From: Rhizomicrobium sp.
Lineage (GTDB): Bacteria; Pseudomonadota; Alphaproteobacteria; Micropepsales; Micropepsaceae
Reading direction: 5' to 3'
DNA: 64,000 nucleotides
Assembly (NCBI GenBank): GCA_037200045.1
Contig: JBBCHM010000001.1
Span: forward strand, 1,302,001 to 1,366,000
The position numbers and the translations under genes were made by a program. Shown here piece by piece: positions 44,831 through 54,068 of the stretch (position 1 is its first letter; the number at the start of each line of letters is the position of its first letter). Below the pieces are notes generated by a model. That model worked only from the letters and a program-made list of their open reading frames with translations. It did not search any database and was not told where the DNA came from.

Positions 44831-46390
44831 ATGATTGTTCTTCTGATCGCTCCGCCCATCATGGACTATGTGCAAGGTCGGCTGGTGTCGATCGCGATGG
44901 ACGCGCATCGCGAATGCCCGCCCTACGGGATGTATCTGCTGGTCAGCATTCTGCGCGCGCAGGGCCACGAGGTGATCTTCGCCGACCTGATTTCCGACGG
45001 CACCTCCTCGGTGAGCGCCTATGATGACGCCATCGCGCGGGCCGAGCTGGTCGGGATCGGCGCCACGTCGATGTCGTGGCCGACGGCGGTGGCGGTCCTG
45101 AAACAGGTTCGCGAACGGCGCCCCGACGTGCCGGTGGTCGCGGGCGGCATCCATCCCACGATGTTCGACCGCTATGTGCTGACCGCGTTTCCGGTCGACT
45201 ACATCATCCGCGGCGAGGGCGAGATCGGCCTGGCGGCGCTGGCCCAGGCGCTGGAGCGCGGCGGCGACCTTGCCACGGTGCCCAACCTGTCGTGGAAGAC
45301 GCCCGAAGGGGAGATCGTCCGCAATCCGCTGCACCAGTTGATCGCGCCCGAGGCGCTGCCCGATTTTCCGCTGCCCGACTACAGCCGGCTTCCGGAGGGG
45401 ATCTACAGCGCGCTGTCGATCGAATCCTCGCGCGGCTGCGCCTTCGATTGTTCGTTCTGCAGCACGTCCTACCGGCGGACCTGGCGCGGCATCGAGCCGG
45501 AGGCGTTTGTCGACCGGCTGGAGACGATCATGCCGCATGCCGGGCGCACGACGCTCGGCAACATCCACATCATCGACGACGAGTTCTCGATGAACCCGGC
45601 GCGCGCCACCCAGATCGCCAAGGTCATCGCCCGCCGCGGATTGAATCCGGCGCTGGTGTTCGATTCGCGCGCCAACGACCTTCTGAAGGAAGGCTATGTC
45701 GACGCCATCGCGCCGTTCACCAGCCAGTTCCTGGTCGGCGCGGAATGCGGCTATGACGAGGGGCTCGGGCGCATCGGCAAGGGCACGACCTGCGAGAAGC
45801 TCGACCTCGCGGCGGGCATCCTGGCGAAATACGGCATCGCCGGGCGCGCCGATTTCTCCTTCGTTCTCGGGCTGCCCTGGGAGAGCCGGGCGGAGGTCGA
45901 GAAGACCATCGCCTTCGCGGTGAACCTGCACGCCACCTATGGCGTGCGCATCCTGCTGCAATGGTATTGCCAGATCCCCGGCTCGCGCCTGTGGGACGAG
46001 GCGCAAGCGCGCGGCGCGGTCACCGAGGCGATGTACGACGATTACGGGTTCTTCAGCGACCTGTATCTGTTCCGCAGCGGCGTCAACCTGACGCCCGACG
46101 AGATCTACGCGATCTCGGACAAGGTGGCCGGCGTATTGACGCTGGCCCAGGTCCAGTACCCCACGCACAACATGATCGAATACGCGTTTCCCGATCCGGT
46201 CGCGCGCTACTACCCCCGGATCCTGCAGAGCTTCCACGACACCGGGCTTGCCAGCCTGCGCGACGTCGCCCGTCCGCAAGGCCACAAGCAGAAATCGCGC
46301 GAGGCCAGGCGCGAGAAGCCCGCCGCGACGCGGGTGGGAATTCCATTGCGGCACTTTGAAGGAGTCCACCAGAAAGGAAGTGTGACATGA
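44831..46390 (+). CDS. Cobalamin-binding-type radical SAM protein, likely RiPP-modifying enzyme
   Basis: A 519-residue enzyme with an N-terminal B12-binding-like Rossmann domain (about 1-140: IVLLIAPPIMDYVQGRLVSI, AELVGIGATSMSWPTAVAVL, VPVVAGGIHPTMF) and a radical SAM domain. The cluster cysteines are C203, C207, C210 in RGCAFDCSFCSTSYRRTW, the classic CxxxCxxC. Later blocks such as FSFVLGLPWESRAEVEKTI and LLQWYCQIPGSRLWDEA match B12-rSAM proteins. Such enzymes C-methylate or epimerise residues in proteusins and related peptides and include the 'RiPP maturation radical SAM protein 1' group. ATG 44831 is preferred; 44792 is the longer option (532 aa). Its stop overlaps the peptide gene (ATGA). 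The exact chemistry is unknown. Confidence 0.86.
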   Translation: MIVLLIAPPIMDYVQGRLVSIAMDAHRECPPYGMYLLVSILRAQGHEVIFADLISDGTSSVSAYDDAIARAELVGIGATSMSWPTAVAVLKQVRERRPDVPVVAGGIHPTMFDRYVLTAFPVDYIIRGEGEIGLAALAQALERGGDLATVPNLSWKTPEGEIVRNPLHQLIAPEALPDFPLPDYSRLPEGIYSALSIESSRGCAFDCSFCSTSYRRTWRGIEPEAFVDRLETIMPHAGRTTLGNIHIIDDEFSMNPARATQIAKVIARRGLNPALVFDSRANDLLKEGYVDAIAPFTSQFLVGAECGYDEGLGRIGKGTTCEKLDLAAGILAKYGIAGRADFSFVLGLPWESRAEVEKTIAFAVNLHATYGVRILLQWYCQIPGSRLWDEAQARGAVTEAMYDDYGFFSDLYLFRSGVNLTPDEIYAISDKVAGVLTLAQVQYPTHNMIEYAFPDPVARYYPRILQSFHDTGLASLRDVARPQGHKQKSREARREKPAATRVGIPLRHFEGVHQKGSVT

Positions 46391-46695
46391 CCGACGTACA
46401 TCCGAGCGAAGTGAAATATGCCGAGGCGATGCGCAAGGTGTTCACCGACGCCGCGGTGCAGAAGAAACTGGAGCATGATCCGGTCGGGACCCTGGAAGGG
46501 CTCGGCTTCGATCTCAGCGCCGACGCCAAGCACAAGCTCAAGGCGGGCGGCGCGGCGCAGGCCGAACTGGGCGTCGCCGCGGTCCCGGCGGTGCTCGTGC
46601 GGGTCGTGACGAGCGGCACGCGTCCCGCCGTGAGCGTGGTCGTGCAGTCTTCGACCTTCGCATCGACGCGGGGCAAGGCGGCCGAACTCGACTGA
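46387..46695 (+). CDS. Putative RiPP precursor peptide with NHLP-like leader
   Basis: A 102-residue peptide. The leader (about 1-55) has KVFTDAAVQKKLEHDPVGTL followed by EGLGFDLS, resembling nitrile-hydratase-like leaders (pattern: aromatic, D, hydrophobic, LxxDPxxxLxxLG). A Gly-Gly pair at residues 54-55 offers a cleavage site. The remainder is rich in valine (ten between 63 and 86) and holds two imperfect repeats, PAVLVRVVTSGT and PAVSVVVQSST. No cysteine occurs in the whole peptide, excluding lanthionine or sactionine bridges; C-methylation or epimerisation of Val fits better. ATG has AGGAAG six bases upstream, within the end of the enzyme gene. Confidence 0.78.
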   Translation: MTDVHPSEVKYAEAMRKVFTDAAVQKKLEHDPVGTLEGLGFDLSADAKHKLKAGGAAQAELGVAAVPAVLVRVVTSGTRPAVSVVVQSSTFASTRGKAAELD

Positions 46696-46703
46696 ACGGC
46701 AGC

Positions 46704-46734
46704 GAGGGCGCGGGCGGTTTCGCCGCGCGCCCTC
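46704..46734. terminator. GC-rich hairpin between the peptide gene and rnd
   Basis: Arms GAGGGCGCG and CGCGCCCTC (46704-46712, 46726-46734) enclose a smaller GGCG-GTTT-CGCC hairpin with one bulged G. It starts 9 bases after the peptide stop and lies 18 bases before the convergent rnd stop. There is no T run, so it may act as a stabilising or rho-assisted structure rather than a strict intrinsic terminator. Confidence 0.6.
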
Positions 46735-46751
46735 TCATGCCGCTTGCCGGA

Positions 46752-47906
46752 TCAGTCCTCCAGCTCCACCACGACCGCTTCGCCGCCTTCCAGCGCGATG
46801 GCGAGGTCGCCCTTGCGCAGGGCCAGCGCGTCGTTGCCGAAGACCTGGGCGCGCCAGCCATGCAGGGCGGGAACGCCTTCGTCTTCCAGCGCCGCCAGGC
46901 GCTCGATGTCGTCGGCGTTGGCGATCAGGCGCGGCGCGACGCCGACGGCCTCGGCGCGCAGGCGCAGCAGGGTCTTCAGAAGATCGACCGCGGCCTGCGA
47001 CGGCTCGCGGCGGCGGCGCGGGCGGTCGTGCTCCAGCGGCTCGGGCGGCTTGGCGTGGCGGCCTTCCTCGATGGCGTCCATCAGCGTCTTGCCCAGCCGC
47101 GAATTGGCGAAGCCCTTGGGCACGGCGCGGATGCGTTCCAGCGCCTCGGCATCCTCCGGCGGATGGGCGGCGATCTCCATCAGCGCCTCGTCCTTGAGGA
47201 CGCGGCCGCGCGGGATGTCGCGCGCCTGGGCCTCGCGCTCGCGCCAGGCGGCGAGCGCGGCGATCATCGCCAGGAAGCGTTTGTTGGAGGTACGCGGCTT
47301 CAGCCGCTTCCAGGCGATCTCGGGCTGCATCGCGTAGAGGTCGGGGTCCTGCAGCGCGGCGATCTCCTCCTGCACCCAGGCGGCGCGGCCGGTCTTCTCG
47401 AGCTGCTTCTTCAGATATTCGTAGATCGTGCGCAGATGGGTGACGTCGCCGATCGCGTAGTCGAGCTGCTTCTGGCTCAGCGGCCGGCGCGACCAATCCG
47501 TGAAGCGCGAGGATTTGTCGATCTCGACATGGGCGATCTTGCGGCACAGCGTTTCATAGGACGCCGCATCGCCGAAGCCCGCGACCATCGCGGCGATCTG
47601 GCTGTCGAACAAGGGATCGGGGATCATGCCGCCCTGGTGGTGGAAGATCTCGATGTCCTGCCGCGCGGCGTGCAGCACCTTGACGATGCCGGGCTTCTTC
47701 AACAGCTCGTAGAACGGCGCCAGATCGATGCCCTCGGCCAGGGGGTCGACGATGGCCTCGACGCCGGGCGCCGCCACCTGGATCAGGCAGAGCTTGGGCC
47801 AATAGGTCTGGTCGCGCATGAACTCGGTGTCGAGCGCGATATAGGGCGCGTCCTCCAGGTCGGCGATGAGGGCGCCGAGGTCGGCATTGTTGTCCACGAT
47901 CCGCAT
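46752..47906 (-). CDS. rnd: Ribonuclease D
   Basis: 3'-5' exoribonuclease for tRNA and stable RNA ends, 384 residues. The DEDD exonuclease motifs are ALDTEFMRDQTYWPKL (residues 26-41), VLHAARQDIEIF, and LDYAIGDVTHLRTIYEYL. An HRDC domain follows (about 210-290, from REREAQARDIPRGRVLKDEA), and a C-terminal second HRDC-like helical part ends the protein. It is convergent with the RiPP operon and is followed by the secreted phosphatase-like gene's own unit. Confidence 0.95.
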   Translation of the reverse strand: MRIVDNNADLGALIADLEDAPYIALDTEFMRDQTYWPKLCLIQVAAPGVEAIVDPLAEGIDLAPFYELLKKPGIVKVLHAARQDIEIFHHQGGMIPDPLFDSQIAAMVAGFGDAASYETLCRKIAHVEIDKSSRFTDWSRRPLSQKQLDYAIGDVTHLRTIYEYLKKQLEKTGRAAWVQEEIAALQDPDLYAMQPEIAWKRLKPRTSNKRFLAMIAALAAWREREAQARDIPRGRVLKDEALMEIAAHPPEDAEALERIRAVPKGFANSRLGKTLMDAIEEGRHAKPPEPLEHDRPRRRREPSQAAVDLLKTLLRLRAEAVGVAPRLIANADDIERLAALEDEGVPALHGWRAQVFGNDALALRKGDLAIALEGGEAVVVELED

Positions 47907-47945
47907 CGGATCGTGATAGCGGATTCGCGCGGCGCTTGCGCGCGG

Positions 47946-49835
47946 CTATTTGGCCTTCAGGCCGACCGTCCGGCCCGGAATGCCGCCGGCGTCGAAATAG
48001 CGGACGCCGCCTACGTCCTGGTACTCCAGAACGGTGGCGAGGCCGCCGGCGCCGGGGGCCGAGCGGAGCGTGCCGGAGGTCGCCTTGACCGGCGCGCCGC
48101 CCGCCAGGGCCTCGGTCGCGGGGCGGCCGGTGAGGGTGCCGGGACCCGCCAAAGATATCCCCAGGATATGGGCGATGGTCGGCGCGATGTCGGCGTTGCT
48201 GACCGGCGCGGTGTCGACGAAGCCCTTGCGGAAGTCCGGGCCGATGGCGGCCATGAAGTTCCGCGTGTCGGCGCGGCTGAAGGTGCCGTGCATGCCCTGG
48301 CCGGTGTGGAGCGGCGTGTCGGCGATCTCCACGGTGCAGAGCAGGGCCTGGGGCGCCGTGCAGCCCTTGGCGAGGAAGGAGCGGAAGCCGACCACGATGG
48401 CGGGCCGCGGCACGTTCGAGGAACCGATCAGGTTGATCTTGCTCATCGGCAGGGCGCCGGCGAAGGCGGCGGGATCGGCGCCCAGCAGCGCGTCGTTGAC
48501 GAACAGCGCGCCGACATAGGGCGCCGAGACCAGCTTGGCGAAGACCGCCTTGGCGGTCGCGGCGCCGTTCGGTCCCGGCGCGTAGATGAAGTCCGAGCCG
48601 CCATTCGAGGCGACGATGGCCACCGGCGCGTCCGGCGTCGGGCCGATCAGGGCGTTGCCTTGGCTCGGGCGGTCGCCGTCGTCGCGGATGATCTCGGTGT
48701 TGGAGCGGTCGGGATCGAACAGCTTCTGGCCCCCCAGCCACGCGGCGACGTCGAAGGCGAGGAAGCCCTGAGGCAGCGAGGCCGGCGGCGTCGAACCGTC
48801 GGCCGGCGGGGTGCCCTTGGCGATGGTCGAGAAGCCGTGATCGGCGGTGACGAAGATGTCGGTGTTGCCGTCCTGGCCGGCGAGCTTGAGCGCCTCCATC
48901 AACACGCGGAGCTGGAAGTCGGCGCTGGCGATGGCGATGCGCGCCGACGGGCTGTTGATGCCGGGGACGAGACGGCCCTCGCTGTCGATCGCCGAATGCT
49001 GCGTCGCGTCGGGATCGCGCGACCAGTACAGCATCACGAAGGGCTTGCCGTTGTCCTTGAGGTCGGGAACCAGCGCCTGGGCGGCGATGGAGACCAGCCA
49101 GGCCTGCTGCGTCAGGTTCGGCGCGCTGGTGAAGGCGGGGCGGTCGTCGCCGGAGACGGCGAAGGCCTCGGCGCCGAGCGCGCCGTTCAGCCTGGTGCTC
49201 CTGGTCGGCGTGCCGTCGGCATTGGCCGGGCGGTTGGTGGCGTCGTCGATGAAGACGCCGAGCGGATCGTCGACGCGCGCGTCCTTGGCATCGAGCGAGC
49301 CGAGGTTCTGGATCGCGGCCGGACCTTTCTTGCCGAGGATGGCGGTGTTGAAGCCGGCGGCGCGCGCGGCGCCGATCAGCGTGGTCTGGCCCATATAGCC
49401 GTCGTGGAAATGGTCCTTCACGTCGCGCAGGACGCAATCGTCCTCCAGGAAGGTCACGACCGCGCCGAGGCGGCAGGGCACGGGGAAATCGACGAACAGC
49501 GTGTTGCCGTAATCGCCGGTGTCGCCGAGATAGTGGCCCGAGGCGATGGCCGAGGCGTTGGCGGTGGTGACCGTGGGATAGATCGAATGGCTGTTGGCGA
49601 AATCGACGCCGTCCTTGCGGATGCGGGCGAAGGTCGGCGCCACGTCGGGATTGACGCTGTCGTAACGCAGGCCGTCGGCGACGAAGACGATCACGTTGTG
49701 CGGCTTGCCCGGGGCGGCGGGCGCCGTTTGCGCCGGCGGGATCGGCTTGGCGTGGCGGGCCGGCTTGGCTGAGGCGGGCAGGGCGACGGCGAAGGCCAGG
49801 GCGGCAAGGACGGCGAGACGGATCGGCTTCATCAA
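47946..49835 (-). CDS. Secreted alkaline-phosphatase-superfamily (nucleotide pyrophosphatase/phosphodiesterase type) protein
   Basis: Exported hydrolase of 629 residues. A signal peptide (MKPIRLAVLAALAFAVALPA, cleaved near ASAKPA) precedes the AlkP-fold catalytic domain. Metal-binding positions are seen in NVIVFVADGLRYDSVNP, the nucleophile threonine in YPTVTTANASAIASGHYLG, and DIFVTADHGFSTIAKG. Further conserved His/Asp residues lie in TPLHTGQGMHGTF. It may release phosphate from nucleotides or phosphodiesters in the periplasm. Two initial ATG codons (49835, 49832) are possible. It lies between rnd and aspS in opposite orientation to aspS. Confidence 0.9.
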   Translation of the reverse strand: MMKPIRLAVLAALAFAVALPASAKPARHAKPIPPAQTAPAAPGKPHNVIVFVADGLRYDSVNPDVAPTFARIRKDGVDFANSHSIYPTVTTANASAIASGHYLGDTGDYGNTLFVDFPVPCRLGAVVTFLEDDCVLRDVKDHFHDGYMGQTTLIGAARAAGFNTAILGKKGPAAIQNLGSLDAKDARVDDPLGVFIDDATNRPANADGTPTRSTRLNGALGAEAFAVSGDDRPAFTSAPNLTQQAWLVSIAAQALVPDLKDNGKPFVMLYWSRDPDATQHSAIDSEGRLVPGINSPSARIAIASADFQLRVLMEALKLAGQDGNTDIFVTADHGFSTIAKGTPPADGSTPPASLPQGFLAFDVAAWLGGQKLFDPDRSNTEIIRDDGDRPSQGNALIGPTPDAPVAIVASNGGSDFIYAPGPNGAATAKAVFAKLVSAPYVGALFVNDALLGADPAAFAGALPMSKINLIGSSNVPRPAIVVGFRSFLAKGCTAPQALLCTVEIADTPLHTGQGMHGTFSRADTRNFMAAIGPDFRKGFVDTAPVSNADIAPTIAHILGISLAGPGTLTGRPATEALAGGAPVKATSGTLRSAPGAGGLATVLEYQDVGGVRYFDAGGIPGRTVGLKAK

Positions 49836-49958
49836 GGGAATCCTCTATTCTGTCCGTAGCTTAGGCCGGGTTTCGCGACAGTTTCACTATGCCCGTCCGG
49901 GCCTTGACCGCGACACGGATACCCGTCAAACACCGCTGCTTTCAAAGGTTTTTTCGCC

Positions 49959-51758
49959 ATGCATGCCTATCGGACCCACACTTGCGGCCAGCTTCGCAAG
50001 AGCGATGTCGGACAGACCGTCCGGCTCTCCGGCTGGGTCAACCGGCGGCGCGATCATGGCGGGCTGCTGTTCATCGATTTGCGCGACCATTACGGCATCA
50101 CGCAATGCGTGGTCGAGCCGGACGAGCCGGCTTTCGCCGAGTGCGACAAGGCGCGCTCCGAATGGGTGCTGACGCTGACCGGCCGCGTCGTGGCGCGGAC
50201 GGCGGAGACCGTCAACAAGGACCTGCCGACCGGCGAGGTCGAGATTCGCATCGACGCGGTGACGGTGCAGGCGACGGCGCCGGAACTGCCGGTGCCGGTG
50301 TTCGGCGACCTCGACTACCCTGAGGAGACGCGGCTGAAATACCGCTTCCTCGATTTGCGCCGCGAGCGGCTGCACAGGAACATCGTGTTGCGCTCCAAGA
50401 TCATCCAATCGCTCCGCACACGGATGATCGGGCAGGGCTTCACCGAATACCAGACGCCGATCCTGACCGCGAGCTCGCCCGAAGGCGCGCGCGATTTCCT
50501 GGTACCGTCGCGGCGCTATCCGGGGCATTTCTACGCGCTGCCGCAGGCGCCGCAGCAGTTCAAGCAGCTCATCATGGTGGCGGGCTTCGACCGCTATTTC
50601 CAGATCGCGCCGTGTTTCCGCGACGAGGACGGCCGCGCCGACCGCTCGCCGGGCGAATTCTACCAGCTCGACATGGAGATGAGCTTCGTTACCCAAGAGG
50701 ACGTGTTCGACGCGATCCAGCCGGTGCTGCTGGGGACCTTCGAGGAATTCGCGGAAGGCCGGAAGGTGTATGCGGAGGTGCCGCACATCACCTATGAAGA
50801 CGCGGCGCTGAAATACGGCACCGACAAGCCGGACCTGCGCAATCCGATCGTGATCTGCGACGTGTCGGACGTGTTCGCGCGCGACGACGTGGCATTCAAG
50901 GCGTTCAAGGGCAAGACGGTGCGGGCGATCCCGGCGCCGGGCGCCGCCGCGCAGCCGCGCTCGTTCTTCGACAAGCTGAACGACTGGGCGCGCAGCGAAG
51001 GCGCGGCGGGATTGGGCTACGTGATCTTCGAAGCCGACGGCGACAAGATCGTGGGCAAAGGTCCCATCGCCAAGTTCATCCCCGAAGCGGCGCAAGCGGA
51101 ACTGATCGCGCGCGCCGGCATCAAGGCGGGCGACGCGCTGTTCTTCGCCGCTGACAAGACCGAGCGGGCCGCGAAGCTCGCCGGGCTGGCGCGCACGCGC
51201 ATCGGCACGGAACTGAAGCTGGTCGAGGAGGGCGTCTTCAAGTTCTGCTGGATCGTCGACATGCCGATGTATGAGTGGAACGAGGACGAAAAGCGCATCG
51301 ATTTCGGGCACAACCCGTTCTCGCTGCCGCAGTTCCCGACGCCCGATTTCATGGCGCTGGACGCCGAGCGCGACCGCGAGACGATCCTGGGCATCAAGGT
51401 CTTCCAGTACGACATCGTGTGCAACGGCTATGAGATGCTGTCGGGCGCGGTGCGCAACCGCGACCCCGAGGTGATGCTGAAAGCGTTCGAGATCGCCGGC
51501 AGCGGCCGCGATTTCACCGAGAGCAAGTTCGGCGGCATGCTGAACGCGTTCCGCCACGGGGCGCCGCCGCATGGCGGCTGCGCGGTGGGCCTGGAGCGCG
51601 TGGTGATGCTGCTGGCCGGCGAGGAGAACATCCGCGAGGTCACGATGTTCCCGATGAACCAGCAGGGCCAGGACCTCCTGATGAACGCCCCGACCGAGGT
51701 GCTGCCCAAGCAGCTGCGCGAACTGCATATCCGCGTGGTGCAGCCGGAGAAGGCGTAG
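49959..51758 (+). CDS. aspS: Aspartyl-tRNA synthetase
   Basis: Class II synthetase of the bacterial type, 599 residues. N-terminal OB fold ([20 protein letters not shown] and [19 protein letters not shown]), catalytic motif 1 to 2 with [19 protein letters not shown] and [20 protein letters not shown], the bacterial GAD insertion (about 290-420), and motif 3 [18 protein letters not shown] near the end. The extra C-terminal helix is usual. Whether it also charges tRNA-Asn (as many alphaproteobacterial AspRS do) cannot be decided from the window. ATG at 49959. Confidence 0.97.
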   Translation: MHAYRTHTCGQLRKSDVGQTVRLSGWVNRRRDHGGLLFIDLRDHYGITQCVVEPDEPAFAECDKARSEWVLTLTGRVVARTAETVNKDLPTGEVEIRIDAVTVQATAPELPVPVFGDLDYPEETRLKYRFLDLRRERLHRNIVLRSKIIQSLRTRMIGQGFTEYQTPILTASSPEGARDFLVPSRRYPGHFYALPQAPQQFKQLIMVAGFDRYFQIAPCFRDEDGRADRSPGEFYQLDMEMSFVTQEDVFDAIQPVLLGTFEEFAEGRKVYAEVPHITYEDAALKYGTDKPDLRNPIVICDVSDVFARDDVAFKAFKGKTVRAIPAPGAAAQPRSFFDKLNDWARSEGAAGLGYVIFEADGDKIVGKGPIAKFIPEAAQAELIARAGIKAGDALFFAADKTERAAKLAGLARTRIGTELKLVEEGVFKFCWIVDMPMYEWNEDEKRIDFGHNPFSLPQFPTPDFMALDAERDRETILGIKVFQYDIVCNGYEMLSGAVRNRDPEVMLKAFEIAGSGRDFTESKFGGMLNAFRHGAPPHGGCAVGLERVVMLLAGEENIREVTMFPMNQQGQDLLMNAPTEVLPKQLRELHIRVVQPEKA

Positions 51759-51857
51759 ACCGCGCGATTGCTCGGATTGACCGTATTTTCGCGGTCGCTC
51801 AGGCCGACGAGGCGCGGCTCTGGATCGGCAGCACGATCACTCATGGAAGATTCGATT

Positions 51858-51911
51858 CACGCGGAGAACGCGAAGAACAAGAAGCTTCCGCGTTCTCCGC
51901 GGCTCCGCGTG
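51858..51911. repeat. CGCGGAG-type inverted repeat near the end of aspS
   Basis: The left arm CACGCGGAGAACGCG (51858-51872) pairs with the right arm CGCGTTCTCCGCGGCTCCG... (51889-51911). The units match those at 38548 and in the dispersed elements. No gene occupies 51759-52010, which holds this hairpin and the one at 51955. Confidence 0.75.
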
Positions 51912-51954
51912 TGTCCTTGTTGCGCGCGACCAGGATGCGCAAGCAGCGGCCGTG

Positions 51955-51995
51955 ATCATCGTCATCGCCGGGACAAGCCCGGCGATGACGATGAT
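51955..51995. terminator. Perfect 18-bp hairpin between aspS and atpF (bidirectional terminator/REP)
   Basis: ATCATCGTCATCGCCGGG (51955-51972) and its exact complement (51978-51995) enclose ACAAG. The GTCATCGCCGGG/CCCGGCGATGAC core is a common alphaproteobacterial intergenic repeat. It lies between the convergent aspS and ATP synthase operon ends, so it is well placed to separate them in both directions. Confidence 0.75.
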
Positions 51996-52010
51996 TGGGA
52001 TGGGGAAAGC

Positions 52011-52502
52011 CTAGTTCAGCTTGCTGCCCAGCGACTTGATGCTGGTCTCGATCATCGCGGCGGCGCGGGCTTCGTCCAGCCGGGCGGCGATCAGCTTCTC
52101 GGCGGCGGCGGTCGCGGCGTCGGCGGCGAGCTGGCGGATCTCCGACATCGCGGCGGCCTCGGCCTGGGCGATCTTGTCCTGCGCGACCTGGGCGCGGCGC
52201 GCGATCTGCTGGCTCAATGTCGCGCGCGCCTCGACGGCGAAACGCTGCGCTTCCGCCTTGGCCTCGTCGACGATGGATTGCGCTTCGCGGTCGGCGCCGG
52301 CCGCCTTGGCCTTCAGGCCGGCCAGCGTCGCCGCGGCCTCCTCGCGCAGGCGGCGCGCCTCGTCGAGCTCGGCCTTGATGACGGCGGCGCGCGAATCGAG
52401 CAGGCCGGCGACCATCTTCGGCACGCCGACATAAAGCAGGAGGCCGATCACGGCGACGAAGCCGACCGCGACCCAGGTTTCGGGTTCCAGAAGGAATTCC
52501 AT
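52011..52502 (-). CDS. atpF: F0F1 ATP synthase subunit b
   Basis: Peripheral-stalk subunit linking F0 to F1, 163 residues: one N-terminal membrane helix (EFLLEPETWVAVGFVAVIGL with LLYVG) then a long amphipathic helix rich in Ala, Glu, Arg. Start ATG with the next subunit's stop 2 bases upstream. It is the last gene of the operon atpI-atpB-atpE-b'-b on the minus strand. Alphaproteobacteria carry two diverged b-type subunits, as here. Confidence 0.95.
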   Translation of the reverse strand: MEFLLEPETWVAVGFVAVIGLLLYVGVPKMVAGLLDSRAAVIKAELDEARRLREEAAATLAGLKAKAAGADREAQSIVDEAKAEAQRFAVEARATLSQQIARRAQVAQDKIAQAEAAAMSEIRQLAADAATAAAEKLIAARLDEARAAAMIETSIKSLGSKLN

Positions 52503-52504
52503 GG

Positions 52505-53047
52505 TCAGCTTCCCGTGGCGGTGCGGACCGCGGCGGCCGCGTCGTCGGCCGAGACGGTCTCGCCGGTCAGATGGGCGACGATGGCGATGGCCGCTTCCTC
52601 CGCCGCCTTGACGACCTGCGAGCGCGCCGCGTCGCGCGAGGCGGCGATGCGGGCCTCGGCGGTGGCGATGTCGTCATGCGCCTTGGCGCCGGCCGCGGTG
52701 CGGTCGCGCTCGAGCTCGTCGGCGATCGCCTTGCGGTTGGCGTCGGCCAGCGACTGGGCGCGGGCGCGGGCGCCGGCGAGCGCGACCTGGTAGCTGGCCT
52801 CCGCGGCTTCGGCGCCGCCGCGGTCCTTCTGCGCCGCCGCCAGATCGTCGGCGATGCGGTGGCGCCGCGCCGTGATCGTGCCGGCGATGCGCGGGCCGGC
52901 GACGCGCCACAACACGACGAACAGGAAGGCGAAGGTGATCGCGAGCCAGAACAGCTGGCTCGGGAACGTCTCCGTCTTGAACGGCGGAAAACCGGCGCCC
53001 TTGTGAGGAGCCGCCCCCGTCGTCGCCGTGGTCGCCGCGTCCGCCAT
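52505..53047 (-). CDS. F0F1 ATP synthase subunit b'
   Basis: Second, diverged b-type stalk subunit of 180 residues. A short Thr/Ala-rich N-terminus with PFKTETFPSQLFWLAITFAF forms the membrane helix, and a charged helix (IADDLAAAQKDRGGAEAAEA and onward) makes the stalk. ATG at 53047 is two bases before the c-subunit stop, so translation is coupled. An upstream start at 53110 would read into atpE and is rejected. Often named atpG or atpF2 (b'). Confidence 0.94.
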   Translation of the reverse strand: MADAATTATTGAAPHKGAGFPPFKTETFPSQLFWLAITFAFLFVVLWRVAGPRIAGTITARRHRIADDLAAAQKDRGGAEAAEASYQVALAGARARAQSLADANRKAIADELERDRTAAGAKAHDDIATAEARIAASRDAARSQVVKAAEEAAIAIVAHLTGETVSADDAAAAVRTATGS

Positions 53048-53049
53048 TA

Positions 53050-53277
53050 TCAGAACGCGAACAGGATGAGCAGCGCGATGACGAGGCCGAACAGGCCGGT
53101 GGCTTCGCACAGCGCGAAGCCGAGGAGCAGGTTGGTCGACTGGGTGGCCGCGGCGCCCGGGTTGCGCAGCGCGCCCGACAGATAACTGCCGAACACGTTG
53201 CCGATGCCGATGCCGGCGCCGACGAGGGCGATACAGGCAAGGCCCGCGCCGATCATTTTCGCTGCTGCGAGATCCAT
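53050..53277 (-). CDS. atpE: F0F1 ATP synthase subunit c
   Basis: Proteolipid of the rotor ring, 75 residues with two membrane helices: [20 protein letters not shown] and a C-terminal [19 protein letters not shown]. The proton-binding Glu is the E in ALCEATGLF. The loop RNPGAAATQ between helices carries the conserved polar contact. ATG at 53277 chosen as the family's N-terminus. Confidence 0.97.
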   Translation of the reverse strand: MDLAAAKMIGAGLACIALVGAGIGIGNVFGSYLSGALRNPGAAATQSTNLLLGFALCEATGLFGLVIALLILFAF

Positions 53278-53296
53278 GGTGTGACTTCCTTTGCGT

Positions 53297-54058
53297 TCAG
53301 TGATGGTCGTGGAGGTGGAGGGCTTCGTTGAGGTAGATGCAGGTGAGGATCGCGAAGACATAGGCCTGGAGGAACGCGACCAGCAGCTCCAGCAGCATGA
53401 TCGCGACGATCAGCGCCATCGGCGCGATGGAGAGGATCGAGAGCACGCCGCCGGCGCCGCCGAGCAGCACGACGAAGCCGCCGAACACCGCGAGCATGGT
53501 GTGGCCGGCCAGCATGTTGGCGAAGAGACGCACCGAAAGGCTGATCGGGCGGGTGAGGAAGGAAATCACCTCGATCGGGATCAGCAGGATCAGCAGATAC
53601 CACGGTGCTTGCGGCACGAAGAGCTTCAAGAAGCCGATGCCGTGCTTGGCGAAGCCGACGATCAGCACCGTCAGGATCACCAGGCAGGCCAGCGCGAAGG
53701 TCACGGCGATCTGGCTGGTCACCGTGAACGAGCCGGGGATCATGCCGAAGAAATTGCTGAACAGCACGAAGATGAAGAGCGTGAAGACGAAGGGAAAGAA
53801 TTTCAGCCCGTCCTCGCCCGCCGCGCTCTGCAGCATGTTGGCGACGAATTCGTAGGACAGCTCCGCCATCGACTGGCCGCGCGACGGCACCAAGGCGCGG
53901 CGCGACATGGCCAGCGTGAGGAACAGCGAGGCGGCGACCGCGACGATGATCATCAGCAGCGCCTGGTTGGTGAAATAGATGTCGTGACCCGCGATGGAGA
54001 GGAGCGGCCGCGCGATGAGCGGCTTGACCTCGAACTGCTCCATCGGGTTTAGCGCCAT
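53297..54058 (-). CDS. atpB: F0F1 ATP synthase subunit a
   Basis: Membrane stator subunit (253 aa) that forms the proton half-channels. The essential arginine is in [40 protein letters not shown] near the N-terminus, [20 protein letters not shown] in the middle and [12 protein letters not shown] at the end are typical. ATG at 54058 follows the atpI stop after ten bases; a second start five codons later (MEQF) is possible. Confidence 0.96.
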   Translation of the reverse strand: MALNPMEQFEVKPLIARPLLSIAGHDIYFTNQALLMIIVAVAASLFLTLAMSRRALVPSRGQSMAELSYEFVANMLQSAAGEDGLKFFPFVFTLFIFVLFSNFFGMIPGSFTVTSQIAVTFALACLVILTVLIVGFAKHGIGFLKLFVPQAPWYLLILLIPIEVISFLTRPISLSVRLFANMLAGHTMLAVFGGFVVLLGGAGGVLSILSIAPMALIVAIMLLELLVAFLQAYVFAILTCIYLNEALHLHDHH

Positions 54059-54068
54059 CGCCACGGGG

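Noticed and set aside
46737-49772. A 1011-codon open frame on the plus strand across rnd and the phosphatase gene
   Set aside because: Low-complexity shadow of two real minus-strand genes; no family motif and no translation signal.
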